Shown here: positions 14,176 to 21,465 of the stretch, piece after piece
Layout of the letters: every line of letters starts with the position of its first letter
How positions within the stretch are numbered: position 1 is the first letter of the stretch
NCBI GenBank assembly: GCA_964418365.1
Contig: CAYQLM010000049.1
Coordinates: forward strand, 1-23,521
DNA: 23,521 bases
Reading direction: 5' to 3'
Source: JBBDXS01 sp964418365
GTDB taxonomy: Bacteria > Chloroflexota > Dehalococcoidia > DSTF01 > RBG-16-68-14
Made by a program: the position numbers and the translations under genes
The notes under the pieces: generated by a model
The model's database searches: none
What the model saw: only the letters and a program-made list of their open reading frames with translations
What the model was told of the DNA's origin: nothing

Positions 14176-15111
14176 ATGCTGCGACAAGAGGCCATCCCGC
14201 AGACACTGGAGCTGCCGGTCGCCGTCGTGCGCCGGCGCGGGCAGCTTCTCGATACCGTCCGCGCCTACATATCGCTGACGAAGCCGCGCATCATCTCGTT
14301 ACTGCTCGTCACGACGGTACCCGCGATGATCGTCGCGAAGCACGGCATGCCGTCGCTCTGGTTGATCGTGCTGACGCTGGCCGGCGGAACGCTGGCCGCC
14401 GGCGGCGCGAACACGATCAACTGCTATCTCGACCGCGACATCGACGGCATCATGGCGCGCACGCGGAAGCGCCCTCTTCCTGCGGGAACGATTTCGCCCG
14501 AGAGCGCGCTCCTGTTCGGCGTTGCGCTGGGCTGCGCGGCGTTCAGCATCCTCGCGATCGGTGTCAACCTCCTCGCCGCCGCGCTCGCGATGGCGGCGCT
14601 GGCGTTCTACGTGCTGGTCTACACGGTCTGGCTCAAGCGCAGCAGCGCGCAGAACATCGTGATCGGCGGCGCCGCCGGCGCGATCCCACCGCTGGTCGGT
14701 TGGGCGGCGGTGCGAGGCAGCCTCGACTGGACAGCGCTGGTCCTGTTCGGGATCATCTTCCTCTGGACGCCGCCGCACTTCTGGGCGCTGGCGCTGCGCT
14801 ACCGAAGCGACTACGCCAAGGCAGGCGTGCCGATGCTGCCCGTCGTGCGCGGCGAGGCTGAGACGAACCGGCAGATTGTGCTCTACAGCGTCGTCCTGGT
14901 GGCGGCGAGCCTCGCGCTCGTGCCGGTCGCCGGGATGGGCTGGCTGTACATCGCGTCGGCGGTAATGCTCGGCGGCGGGTTCCTATGGCTCGCGATCCGC
15001 CAATGGCGCGAGTCGCGTCCGTCCACCAGCTGGGCGCTCTTCGTCTACTCGCTGGCCTATCTGGCCCTGCTCTTCATCTCGATGGGCGCCGACCAGCTCG
15101 TCGCGCGCTAG
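14176..15111 (+). CDS. ctaB: Protoheme IX farnesyltransferase (heme O synthase)
   Basis: The 311-residue UbiA-superfamily prenyltransferase attaches farnesyl to heme B to make heme O, the substrate of CtaA. The first Asp-rich site is NCYLDRDIDGIMARTRKRPL (82-101); the second is YRSDYAKAGVPMLPVV. The block IGGAAGAIPPLVGWAA and FLWTPPHFWALAL are also CtaB-specific. About nine membrane helices are expected. ATG 14176 follows the ctaA stop by 2 bp, suggesting translational coupling; only a weak AGG precedes it. The frame stays open upstream through ctaA, but that part is a shadow. Its stop is 2 bp from the stop of the convergent lipoprotein gene, with no terminator between. Confidence 0.97.
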   Translation: MLRQEAIPQTLELPVAVVRRRGQLLDTVRAYISLTKPRIISLLLVTTVPAMIVAKHGMPSLWLIVLTLAGGTLAAGGANTINCYLDRDIDGIMARTRKRPLPAGTISPESALLFGVALGCAAFSILAIGVNLLAAALAMAALAFYVLVYTVWLKRSSAQNIVIGGAAGAIPPLVGWAAVRGSLDWTALVLFGIIFLWTPPHFWALALRYRSDYAKAGVPMLPVVRGEAETNRQIVLYSVVLVAASLALVPVAGMGWLYIASAVMLGGGFLWLAIRQWRESRPSTSWALFVYSLAYLALLFISMGADQLVAR

Positions 15112-15113
15112 CC

Positions 15114-15434
15114 TCACAGATCGAGGATCGACTCGGCGAGCAGGGTGTCGCCCTGCTTTCGATACGTGATCTCCACTCTCGTCGCCGCCAGCAGGTGCGA
15201 ACGCAGATGGCCGCCGACGAGACCGTTCTGCGGATCGCGCGAGGCGTTGGGCGCGATGTGGAAGATGAGCATGCGGTCGTCATCCGTGTGCAGCGTGAAC
15301 GAGTTGAGCTGCGTAAGTGTCGGCGCGTCGACGGAGATGATGACGCCGTCGACCTTGTCGCTGCCGCCGGCGCCACCACAAGCTGCCAGCGCCACGACGG
15401 ATAGCAGAACGCACGCGGCGAGCCAGCGGAGCAT
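15114..15434 (-). CDS. Small lipoprotein of unknown function
   Basis: The 106-residue protein has a signal peptide and lipobox VALAAC (Cys19) followed by GGAGGSDK. The mature about 85 residues form a small beta-rich domain (VDGVIISVDAPTLTQLNSFTLHTDDDRMLIFHIAP) with HLRSHLLAATRVEITYRKQGDTL, reminiscent of OB-like or small beta-barrel folds. No named family is recognised. The start is the ATG at 15434, 8 bp after the stop of the upstream thioredoxin-fold gene, so it is the last gene of that operon. Being with two redox lipoproteins and a cupredoxin suggests a role at the outer face of the membrane, perhaps in oxidase assembly. Confidence 0.75.
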   Translation of the reverse strand: MLRWLAACVLLSVVALAACGGAGGSDKVDGVIISVDAPTLTQLNSFTLHTDDDRMLIFHIAPNASRDPQNGLVGGHLRSHLLAATRVEITYRKQGDTLLAESILDL

Positions 15435-15442
15435 CTGACGCG

Positions 15443-16336
15443 TCAGGAGCCCGCGACCTGCTGGATCGCCGCACGCAACTCATCGACGCTGACCGCGCTT
15501 TCGAAACGAGCGCTGATCTTGCCGTCCGCACCGACGACGAAGACCCAGGGCTCCGACTGCAGGTTCCACTGGGTTGTCGGGTTAGCCACCGCCGGCGCGC
15601 CCTGCGCATCGGTGACCAGGGCGCCGTCCTCGGTCAGATCGTACGGCTCGATGTGGATGAAGGTCACCTTCCCAGCGAACTCCGGCGCGACCGCCTTCAC
15701 GTTGTTCAGCACGGGTCCGCAGAACTGCGACGTGCAGAAGAGCGGCGTGGCAAACACCACGACGAACGGCTTCTTCGCATCGATTGCCTGCGTGACAGTC
15801 ATCTCATAGAACGCTGTGATCGGCGCAGGGTCAGTGCTGAGGCGCTTGATGTTGGCGTCTTGCGCCAGCGTGAGGTTGTCGGCGGGCGGCGCCGCGTCGC
15901 CGATCTTCGGCGCGAACGCGCGGTCAACGACTGTGAATCCCGCGTTGACGGTCGTATCCTTGCCGCCGCGGGACACTGTCACCTGCGCAGTCCACTTGCC
16001 CGGCCGATCAAAGTTGATGTCCGTCGCCCAGAAGCCGCTCACGTCTTGTATCGCCCATATGAACGTGGCGCCTTGATCGCTCTTGAGTGCGCCGTCTGGG
16101 TCGAAGAACTGTAGGCGCACGCTGTTGCCCGCTTCCAGGATGCGCTCGTTGTTCTGGTCGACGAAGGCGATGGTGAACCGGTTCGGGCCAACGACGAGCT
16201 CCGAGTTGCCCGCGATGGGTTGGAGCTGTGACGCCGTCGCTGTCGGCTTGCCCCCGCCGCTTCCGCAGGCAGCCCCCAGCAGCGCGAGGGCAGCGAATGT
16301 AGCCAGGACAGCAATAGGAAGGATGAGGCGCTTCAT
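15443..16336 (-). CDS. Thioredoxin-fold lipoprotein with CX4C motif (SCO/TlpA-like)
   Basis: The 297-residue protein has a lipobox LLGAAC (Cys24). It then has an Ig-like beta-sandwich (about 45-138: FTIAFVDQNNERILEAGNSVRLQFFDPDG to WTAQVTVSRGGKDTTV), and a thioredoxin-fold domain (about 145-297). The active-site region is FATPLFCTSQFCGPVL, with Cys201 and Cys206 spaced CX4C rather than the CXXC of thioredoxin or CXXXC of SCO; the cis-proline is in SEPWVFVV (Pro263). ATG 16336 is chosen, with GGAG 8 nt upstream; an in-frame codon at 16354 lies before this site. It probably acts outside the membrane in disulfide reduction or copper delivery to CuA. The role is inference from fold and neighbours. 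Confidence 0.8.
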   Translation of the reverse strand: MKRLILPIAVLATFAALALLGAACGSGGGKPTATASQLQPIAGNSELVVGPNRFTIAFVDQNNERILEAGNSVRLQFFDPDGALKSDQGATFIWAIQDVSGFWATDINFDRPGKWTAQVTVSRGGKDTTVNAGFTVVDRAFAPKIGDAAPPADNLTLAQDANIKRLSTDPAPITAFYEMTVTQAIDAKKPFVVVFATPLFCTSQFCGPVLNNVKAVAPEFAGKVTFIHIEPYDLTEDGALVTDAQGAPAVANPTTQWNLQSEPWVFVVGADGKISARFESAVSVDELRAAIQQVAGS

Positions 16337-16369
16337 GCTTAGTTCTCCTTGCATCCGGTAGCCTCACTG

Positions 16370-16753
16370 TTACTCCACAATGACGACCCCGTTCATGTTG
16401 GGGTGATGATAGGTGCACTGGTAACGATACTTACCCGGCGTGTCGAACGTGAAGGAGAAGGTGTCGCCCTCCTTCATCACGTCTTGGCTCAGAAACACGC
16501 TCTCTACTTGTCGGATGTTGTGTAGAACCGCGTCCTCGTTGACCCACCTCACCGTCGTTCCCGGCTTTACCCTGATGCCCTGCGGCTGGAACCGGATGTC
16601 CTTCATCTCCACCGTTACCGACGATCCCGTCACCTCGACTGGGCTGCGCTCGCCGTACGCGTCGGTCCCTTTCCCGCCTCGGCACGACACGAGCACCACG
16701 ACGGCGGTCAAGACAGCCAGGACGCTCACAATCCGGCGCCTGGGGGTGTACAT
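16370..16753 (-). CDS. Plastocyanin-like cupredoxin lipoprotein
   Basis: The 127-residue protein has a signal ending at the lipobox VVLVSC (Cys24) and one small cupredoxin domain. The core is VEMKDIRFQPQGIRVKPGTTVRWVNEDAVLHNI with ligand His78, then GKYRYQCTYHHPNMNG with Cys113, His116 and Met120, a complete type-1 copper site of plastocyanin/amicyanin type. It should be a lipid-anchored one-electron carrier or copper store. It is not close in sequence to the other two cupredoxins here. It lies between the UGA-containing redoxin gene (47 bp upstream) and the CX4C lipoprotein gene (33 bp downstream), all on the minus strand. Confidence 0.92.
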   Translation of the reverse strand: MYTPRRRIVSVLAVLTAVVVLVSCRGGKGTDAYGERSPVEVTGSSVTVEMKDIRFQPQGIRVKPGTTVRWVNEDAVLHNIRQVESVFLSQDVMKEGDTFSFTFDTPGKYRYQCTYHHPNMNGVVIVE

Positions 16754-16800
16754 GTTCTTCGAGCGTCCTCAATGCCGCTCCGCCGTGCGGCCGATTCAGT

Positions 16801-17457
16801 TCAGCTACTGGAAGGCTGCGCCTGGCGAGACCCATCGAGCGCAGCTAGGATCGTGTCCACGTTGGCCGGGCCGGCGCCCTTCGCTTCGCTGAGCTGCAGA
16901 TCGCTCGCCGCGACCCGGCCAGACTTGTCGATGATCAGGTAACCCATCCAGGGCATGTCCATCATGTCGCTCCACAATCCCAGCTTCTTCGTGACGGATG
17001 TCTCGGCGTCATAGACAAGCGGGTACGTGATGCCGCGTTGTTCCGCGTCCTTCTTGGCAACGTCTATGGGTTCCGGGAGCGAACCCAACACCACCAGTTG
17101 CGCGTCCCGCTGTGCGAATTCCGCTTGTCGACCCTGCAGCTCCACGAGCAGCTCCTCGCAGCCGACTCAGAAGAAGCCCATGTAACTGACGATCACGATG
17201 TCCTTCTTGCCGAGGGAGTCGGCCAGGGAGAACGTCGTGCCTGAGACCACCTCGGGCAGTTGGAAGGCTTGCACCTGCTTGCCGGCTTCCGGTGCTTTCG
17301 GGCTGCTCGCACCCTGCGTAGCGAACCAGATAAAGAGGGCGACGGCGGCCGCTCCCAGGGCGCCGAACAGTCCCAGCCAGACCTTATTCCGGTTCCTTCG
17401 GTAGCGCCACCAGGGCTTGGTTTTCTGCTCCGCTGTTTCCGACTTCGCTTTGTCCAC
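16801..17457 (-). CDS. Membrane-anchored thioredoxin/peroxiredoxin-fold protein, predicted selenoprotein (UVGC active site)
   Basis: Two same-frame open segments, 17457-17170 and 17166-16801, are separated only by TGA at 17167-17169. Read through, they give one 218-residue protein: cytoplasmic basic N-terminus, one membrane helix (about 26-48), linker, then a thioredoxin-fold domain from about residue 60. It runs VQAFQLPEVVSGTTFSLAD, DIVIVSYMGFF-U-VGCEELLVELQ, then LVVLGSLPEP, ITYPLVYDAETSVTKKLGLW and GYLIIDKSGRVAAS. The UGA (codon 97) occupies the redox-active Cys position of a U-x-x-C motif, with Cys100 as resolving partner. Starting GTG 17457 has AAGGAG 5 nt upstream. A SECIS-like hairpin follows the UGA. 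The alternatives, a nonsense mutation or sequencing error, are less likely given the codon's position. Confidence 0.8.
17136..17169 (-). promoter_or_regulatory. UGA codon and candidate bacterial SECIS hairpin
   Basis: On the minus strand, 21 nt after the UGA (17167-17169), GCUGCUC (17152-17146) pairs with GAGCUGC (17142-17136) around a GUG loop, with one U-U mismatch. Bacterial SECIS elements lie inside the reading frame just downstream of UGA, with a small G-containing apical loop about 16-37 nt away, which this satisfies. No folding energy was computed. Confidence 0.5.
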
Positions 17458-17469
17458 CGTAGCTCCTTG

Positions 17470-17715
17470 CTAGCTGGAAGTCAGGCCCTGCTCGACCGGC
17501 TCCGTGGCGATTACCTTCTCTGCCTTCGTGAAGTAGGGAAGGCTGGCTCCTGTGCCGGCACCAATCTCGAGCACCCGCCCGTCGGCTTCGCCGACGATGT
17601 GTGGGCGGTATTTTGCGAGGAACTTGGTCTCGGTGCCGCTCAGCCGATTCATCGTGTCGAACATCGCGGCGAACCATCGGTGTCCCTTGAAGACGTGTGT
17701 CGCACGTTGAGCCAC
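17470..17715 (-). pseudogene. Truncated class I SAM-dependent methyltransferase (N-terminal 81 residues)
   Basis: The frame encodes an N-terminal region typical of UbiE/Methyltransf-11 proteins (HRWFAAMFDTMNRLSG, then GRVLEIGAGTGASLPYF, which is SAM-binding motif I). It runs through strand 2 (KVIATEP) and then diverges to VEQGLTSS and a TAG. The remaining about 130 residues of a normal enzyme are missing in all frames; the next gene starts 12 bp later. The start GTG 17715 has a very strong AGGAGG 5-6 nt upstream, so the fragment may still be translated and couple translation to the redoxin gene. It cannot be an active methyltransferase as it stands. Confidence 0.7.
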
Positions 17716-17750
17716 AACAGCCCTCCTCGGTTAGATGATCTCTGCCAACC

Positions 17751-18545
17751 TTACTCAATCATCGGGTTGCGCCGCATGCCCCAGCCGAAGAGCACGACGG
17801 CAAGCCCGAGCAGCACCGCGAGATCGATCCCGAGACCGACGAAGCCGCGCGAGCTGTCGGCGTAGAGCGAGAGCTGCAGCATGTCGACGGGATACGTGAG
17901 CGGGTTCGCCAGGGCGAGGCCGTGCAGCCACGCGGGCAGGTCGGCCAGCAGAAAGAACGCGCCGGAGAAGAAGAGCAGCGGGAACAGCACGAGGTTCATC
18001 ACCAAATGGAAGCCCTGCATCGTCCGGATGCGCGAGGCGAGCACCTGCGCGAGCCCGCTCAGCAGCACGTTCAACGAGATGATCGCCAGCAGCGCGAGCA
18101 ACAGGCTGGGAATGACGCCGTACTGCCAGTGCAGGTCGATCGCGGGGATCGACGCCGCGACGGCGAGGATCACCAGCGCCTGCGCGCTGCCGATCACGAT
18201 CGCGCCGAGCGACTTGCCGAGCAGGATCGCGGCGGGCGAGTTCGGCGAGACGAGCATGACCTTGAGCATGCCCGAGTCGCGGTCCTGATAGAACGATGCG
18301 CTGGAGAACGTCGACGAGAACAGCGCCGTCATCACCATGATGCCCGGTACCAGGAACGTGACGTAGTCGCCGTGACGCACGAGCGACGGCTCCAGCCCGT
18401 CCGAGATGCCGACGCCCAGGATGCCGAGCAGCATGAGCGGCAGCGCGAGCGACGAGAACACCTGTGACCGCGAGCGCAGGAACGCGCGCAGGTCACGGGT
18501 GAGCAGGGCGCCCCAGGCGCTGAACGTGAGCGTTGCGGTATTCAT
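17751..18545 (-). CDS. ABC-2-type transporter permease
   Basis: The 264-residue protein has six membrane helices in the ABC-2 pattern: cytoplasmic start LLTRDLRAFLRSRSQVFSSLALPLML, a conserved MVMTALFSSTFSSASFYQDRDSGMLKVMLVSP segment between helices 2 and 3, and the final-loop motif LANPLTYPVDMLQLSLY. This is the DrrB/NodJ-like exporter type that pairs with a single ATPase. Its ATG (18545) overlaps the ATPase stop by 4 bp (ATGA), and AGGAG lies 5 nt upstream, so the two are translationally coupled. Substrate is unknown; position beside heme and oxidase genes would fit a cofactor or lipid exporter, but nothing in the sequence proves it. Confidence 0.93.
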   Translation of the reverse strand: MNTATLTFSAWGALLTRDLRAFLRSRSQVFSSLALPLMLLGILGVGISDGLEPSLVRHGDYVTFLVPGIMVMTALFSSTFSSASFYQDRDSGMLKVMLVSPNSPAAILLGKSLGAIVIGSAQALVILAVAASIPAIDLHWQYGVIPSLLLALLAIISLNVLLSGLAQVLASRIRTMQGFHLVMNLVLFPLLFFSGAFFLLADLPAWLHGLALANPLTYPVDMLQLSLYADSSRGFVGLGIDLAVLLGLAVVLFGWGMRRNPMIE

Positions 18546-19636
18546 CTCGGCTCCTGATCGGTAGTGGCAGGCTCAGCCGGTCGCGCATCGGGAGGCTCAT
18601 CCCGAAGAGCTGCCTCGGTGGCTCGAAGTGGCGAGCCTGCCATAACGAAGTACGCATCTTCCAGCGTCGACGGTTCGATCCGGATGGTGTGGATCGCCTG
18701 CGGGTCTGTTTGAAAGAGGCGCGGCACGAACGAGGACACGTCATCGACCGTCACCTGCAGGATCTGGCCCGCCGATGTGACGCCCCCGACGCCCGGCCAG
18801 CCGGTGATCTCCTTCGAGAGCGCAGCGGCCCGGCCATCGACGCACTCCACGCGCACGGAGTCGTGCTTGAGGCCGCGCTTGAGCTCGTCCGGCGTGCCCT
18901 GCGCCACCAGGCGGCCCTGGTAGAGGAACGCGACGCTGTCGCACTCGCGCTCGGCCTCCAGGACGTCGTTCGTCGCGAAGAGGATGGTGAGACCGGACCT
19001 GCGAACCTCTTCGTAGCCGGGGCTTTCCAGCCCCGGGGCACCCTGCGAGGCTGGAAAGCCTCGCCTACCAACGGTCGAGCGCAGAAGCTCCCAGAACGAG
19101 CGCCGCGAGTCGGGGTCGAGGCCGGTCGTGGGTTCGTCGAGCAGCAACACCTGTGGTGTGGGCAAGAGCGCGCGGGCCAGCTCGAGGCGGCGGCGTAGGC
19201 CGCCCGACAGCGTGCTCACCGGCTCGCTCCGCCGCGAGGCGAGGCCGAACTCCTCCAGCAGCTCGTCGCTGCGGCGTCTCAGCGCCGCGCCGCCGAGGCC
19301 GAACAGGCGTCCGTGCAGAGTGAGCGTCTCATCGAGCGTCATCAGCGGATCGAGGCATGACTCCTGGAAGACGACACCGACGTGGAGGCGCGTGTCGGGG
19401 CGCGGCGGCGCGCCCAGGACGCGCAGCTCGCCGCTATCGGGCGCGCGCAGGCCGGACACGAGCGACAGGAGCGTGCTCTTGCCGGAGCCGTTCGGGCCGA
19501 TGAGGCCCACGACCGCCCCCGCAGCGACGTCGAGCGAGACGCCGTCGAGCGCGCGGCGTTCGCCGTAGCTGAGCGTGACGTCTCGGGCGGAGATGACGGG
19601 GGAGGTGGAGTGCTCGTTCATCGAATCACAAACCAT
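18542..19636 (-). CDS. ABC transporter ATP-binding protein with a palindrome-encoded insertion
   Basis: The 364-residue protein has Walker A GPNGSGKST (47-55), the signature LSGGLRRRLELARALL (143-158) and Walker B VLLLDEPTTGLD (163-174, catalytic Glu168). A C-terminal extension (about 255-364) has the DrrA-like LKRGLKHDSVRVE and STLEDAYF blocks. Two oddities exist. Residues about 188-213, between Walker B and the switch region, are an extra segment encoded by a palindromic element at 19013-19070 inserted in frame. The switch histidine is replaced: ILFATNDVLEAE has Asn223 where His is usual. The start is uncertain: ATG 19636 or ATG 19621, neither with a good ribosome site. It energises the permease encoded directly downstream. 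Confidence 0.92.
   Translation of the reverse strand: MVCDSMNEHSTSPVISARDVTLSYGERRALDGVSLDVAAGAVVGLIGPNGSGKSTLLSLVSGLRAPDSGELRVLGAPPRPDTRLHVGVVFQESCLDPLMTLDETLTLHGRLFGLGGAALRRRSDELLEEFGLASRRSEPVSTLSGGLRRRLELARALLPTPQVLLLDEPTTGLDPDSRRSFWELLRSTVGRRGFPASQGAPGLESPGYEEVRRSGLTILFATNDVLEAERECDSVAFLYQGRLVAQGTPDELKRGLKHDSVRVECVDGRAAALSKEITGWPGVGGVTSAGQILQVTVDDVSSFVPRLFQTDPQAIHTIRIEPSTLEDAYFVMAGSPLRATEAALRDEPPDARPAEPATTDQEPR
19013..19070. repeat. REP-like double-hairpin palindromic element inside the ABC ATPase gene
   Basis: Two perfect 8-bp hairpins, CCGGGGCT-TTCC-AGCCCCGG (19018-19037) and GCGAGGCT-GGAA-AGCCTCGC (19046-19065), stand side by side. They have complementary loops and are flanked by GTAG (19014-19017) and CTAC (19066-19069), so the whole 58-bp unit is also a large imperfect palindrome. 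It is translated as ATPase residues 189-208. Such paired hairpins are typical of dispersed REP elements. No second copy is present in this window. Confidence 0.8.
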
Positions 19637-19668
19637 GGTAACTCGATGAGTCGTGATGAGGAATGCGC

Positions 19669-19697
19669 TTGATCCTCCGTCCTGTCCCGCCGATAAT
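19669..19697 (+). promoter_or_regulatory. Candidate promoter of nadE
   Basis: TTGATC (19669-19674), exactly 17 nt, GATAAT (19692-19697). Transcription would begin near 19704, about 28 nt before ATG 19732. This argues against longer nadE reading starts at or before 19696. Confidence 0.5.
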
Positions 19698-19708
19698 GGA
19701 GCAGGGAG

Positions 19709-19729
19709 TTAGCGTACTAGGTACACTAA
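19709..19729. promoter_or_regulatory. 21-bp near-perfect palindrome in the nadE leader
   Basis: The site reads TTAG-c-GTAC-tag-GTAC-a-CTAA; both TTAG/CTAA and GTAC/GTAC arms are symmetric about the centre. It begins about 5 bp after the predicted transcription start and ends 2 bp before ATG 19732, covering the place of the ribosome site. It is a strong candidate operator for an NAD-responsive repressor; the protein is unknown. Confidence 0.6.
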
Positions 19730-19731
19730 TT

Positions 19732-21462
19732 ATGCGCGGCCTGCGAATCGGACTGGGACAGATCAACGCCACCGTCGGCGACCTGGACGGCAACGTGGCG
19801 AAGATCCTCGAGTATGCCCGCCGCGCGCGCGACCTCGGCTGCGACCTCGTCGCGTTCCCGGAGCTGGTGGTGACCGGCTATCCGCCGGAAGACCTCCTGC
19901 TCCGGCGCAGCTTCATCGTCGATACCCAGGCGGCCGTCGAGCGGCTGGCGCGGGAAGCGCCGCCAGACATCGCGCTCATCGCGGGCACGGTCGACGCGCA
20001 AGACGACATCTATAACGCCGCCGCCGTGATCTACGGCGGTCGTGTCGCCGGGGTGTACCACAAGCACCTGCTGCCCACCTACGGCGTCTTCGACGAGGAC
20101 CGCTACTTCCAGGCCGGCACACAGGCGCCGGTTTTCGAGATCGCGGGCGTGCGCGTCGGGGTGACGGTGTGCGAGGATGTCTGGTACGCGAACGGGCCGC
20201 ATCGCGCGCTGGCGCTCGCCGGCGCGGAGGTCATCGTCAACATCAACGGCTCGCCCTACCATAGCGGCAAGCTCGCGTTCCGCGAGCGGATGCTGGCGAC
20301 GCGCGCGACCGACGAAGGCGTGATCGTCTGCTACGTGAACCTCGTCGGCGGCCAGGACGAGCTCGTCTTCGACGGCGGCAGCTTTGTGTTCGACGAGCGA
20401 GGAGAGCTCCTCGCGCGCGCGGCGCAGTTCGAGGAGGAGCTGCTCGTCTGTGACCTGCCGGTCGATGCCGTGCTCCAGACGCGCCTGCACGACCCGCGCC
20501 GCCGCAAGGAGCGCCTGCTCAGCGATCACGACAGCAGCCCGACGATCGTCGTGTCGAGCGCATCCGTAAGCGAGAAGCCGCCGATCGAGCGGCGGGTTGT
20601 CGCCCATCTGTCGCCGGAGGCGGACGTCTACGCTGCGCTCGTCACCGGCACGCGCGACTATGTGCGCAAGATAGGGTATGAGCAGGTCGTGGTCGGCCTC
20701 TCCGGTGGCATCGATTCCACGATCGTGGCGGCCGTCGCGGTCGATGCGCTCGGCGCGGAGCAGGTGCACGGCGTGGCGATGCCCTCGCGCTACTCATCCG
20801 AGGGCTCGATCGCGGACGCGCGCCGCGTCGCCGAGAACCTGGGGATCGACCTGCAGATCATTCCCATCGAGCCTGCGCACGCGGCGTACCTGGAGATGCT
20901 CGATCGCCCGTTCAAGGGAACGGAGCCGGGCACAGCGGAAGAGAACGTGCAGTCGCGCGTTCGCGGCAACCTGCTCATGGCGCTCTCGAATAAGTTCGGG
21001 TGGCTCGTGCTCACGACGGGCAACAAGAGCGAGTATGCCACCGGCTACTGCACCCTCTACGGCGACATGGCCGGGGGCTACGCGGTGATCAAGGACGTGC
21101 CGAAGACGCTCGTGTACCGGCTGGCCGAACATCGCAACGCCGTGGCCGGACGGGAGCTCGTGCCGCGCAGCGTGATCGAGAAGCCGCCCTCAGCGGAGCT
21201 CAAGCCCGACCAGCTCGATGTCGATTCCCTCCCTCCGTACGACGTGCTCGACCCGATCCTTCAGGCGTACGTTGAGGAGGACCGCAGCCTCGAGGAGATC
21301 GTTGCGCTGGGGCACGACGAGGCGACGGCGCGCCGCGTACTGGCGATCGTTGACCGCAACGAGTACAAGCGCCGTCAAGCGCCTCCCGGCGTGAAGATCA
21401 CGCCGCGCGCCTTCGGCCGCGACCGGCGCCTTCCGCTCGCGAACCGCTATCGGGGATACTAA
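19732..21462 (+). CDS. nadE: Glutamine-dependent NAD+ synthetase
   Basis: The 576-residue enzyme makes NAD+ from deamido-NAD+, ATP and glutamine. The N-terminal glutaminase (nitrilase-fold) domain shows the triad Glu44 (AFPELVVTGY), Lys111 (YHKHLLPTYGVFDEDRYF) and Cys147 (VTVCEDVWYAN). The C-terminal synthetase domain shows the ATP P-loop GLSGGIDST (322-330), MPSRYSSEGSIADA, TTGNKSEYATGYCTLYGDMAGG and the final YKRRQAPPGVKITPRAFGRDRR. ATG 19732 gives the usual MRGLRIGLGQINATVGD start and lies after the predicted transcription start; upstream in-frame codons are rejected. Only a weak AGGT precedes it, inside the palindrome. A cupredoxin gene follows after 3 bp. Confidence 0.97.
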   Translation: MRGLRIGLGQINATVGDLDGNVAKILEYARRARDLGCDLVAFPELVVTGYPPEDLLLRRSFIVDTQAAVERLAREAPPDIALIAGTVDAQDDIYNAAAVIYGGRVAGVYHKHLLPTYGVFDEDRYFQAGTQAPVFEIAGVRVGVTVCEDVWYANGPHRALALAGAEVIVNINGSPYHSGKLAFRERMLATRATDEGVIVCYVNLVGGQDELVFDGGSFVFDERGELLARAAQFEEELLVCDLPVDAVLQTRLHDPRRRKERLLSDHDSSPTIVVSSASVSEKPPIERRVVAHLSPEADVYAALVTGTRDYVRKIGYEQVVVGLSGGIDSTIVAAVAVDALGAEQVHGVAMPSRYSSEGSIADARRVAENLGIDLQIIPIEPAHAAYLEMLDRPFKGTEPGTAEENVQSRVRGNLLMALSNKFGWLVLTTGNKSEYATGYCTLYGDMAGGYAVIKDVPKTLVYRLAEHRNAVAGRELVPRSVIEKPPSAELKPDQLDVDSLPPYDVLDPILQAYVEEDRSLEEIVALGHDEATARRVLAIVDRNEYKRRQAPPGVKITPRAFGRDRRLPLANRYRGY

Positions 21463-21465
21463 ATC

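Noticed and set aside
17470..17472. TAG at the end of the methyltransferase fragment as a recoded codon
   Set aside because: The sequence after TAG runs into the redoxin ribosome site and shows no methyltransferase continuation.
19625..19631. A TTGTGAT half-site (minus strand) at the start of the ABC ATPase gene, resembling the shared operator
   Set aside because: The second half (TGAACGA) matches GGTACAA at only 4 of 7 bases, so it is not a full site.
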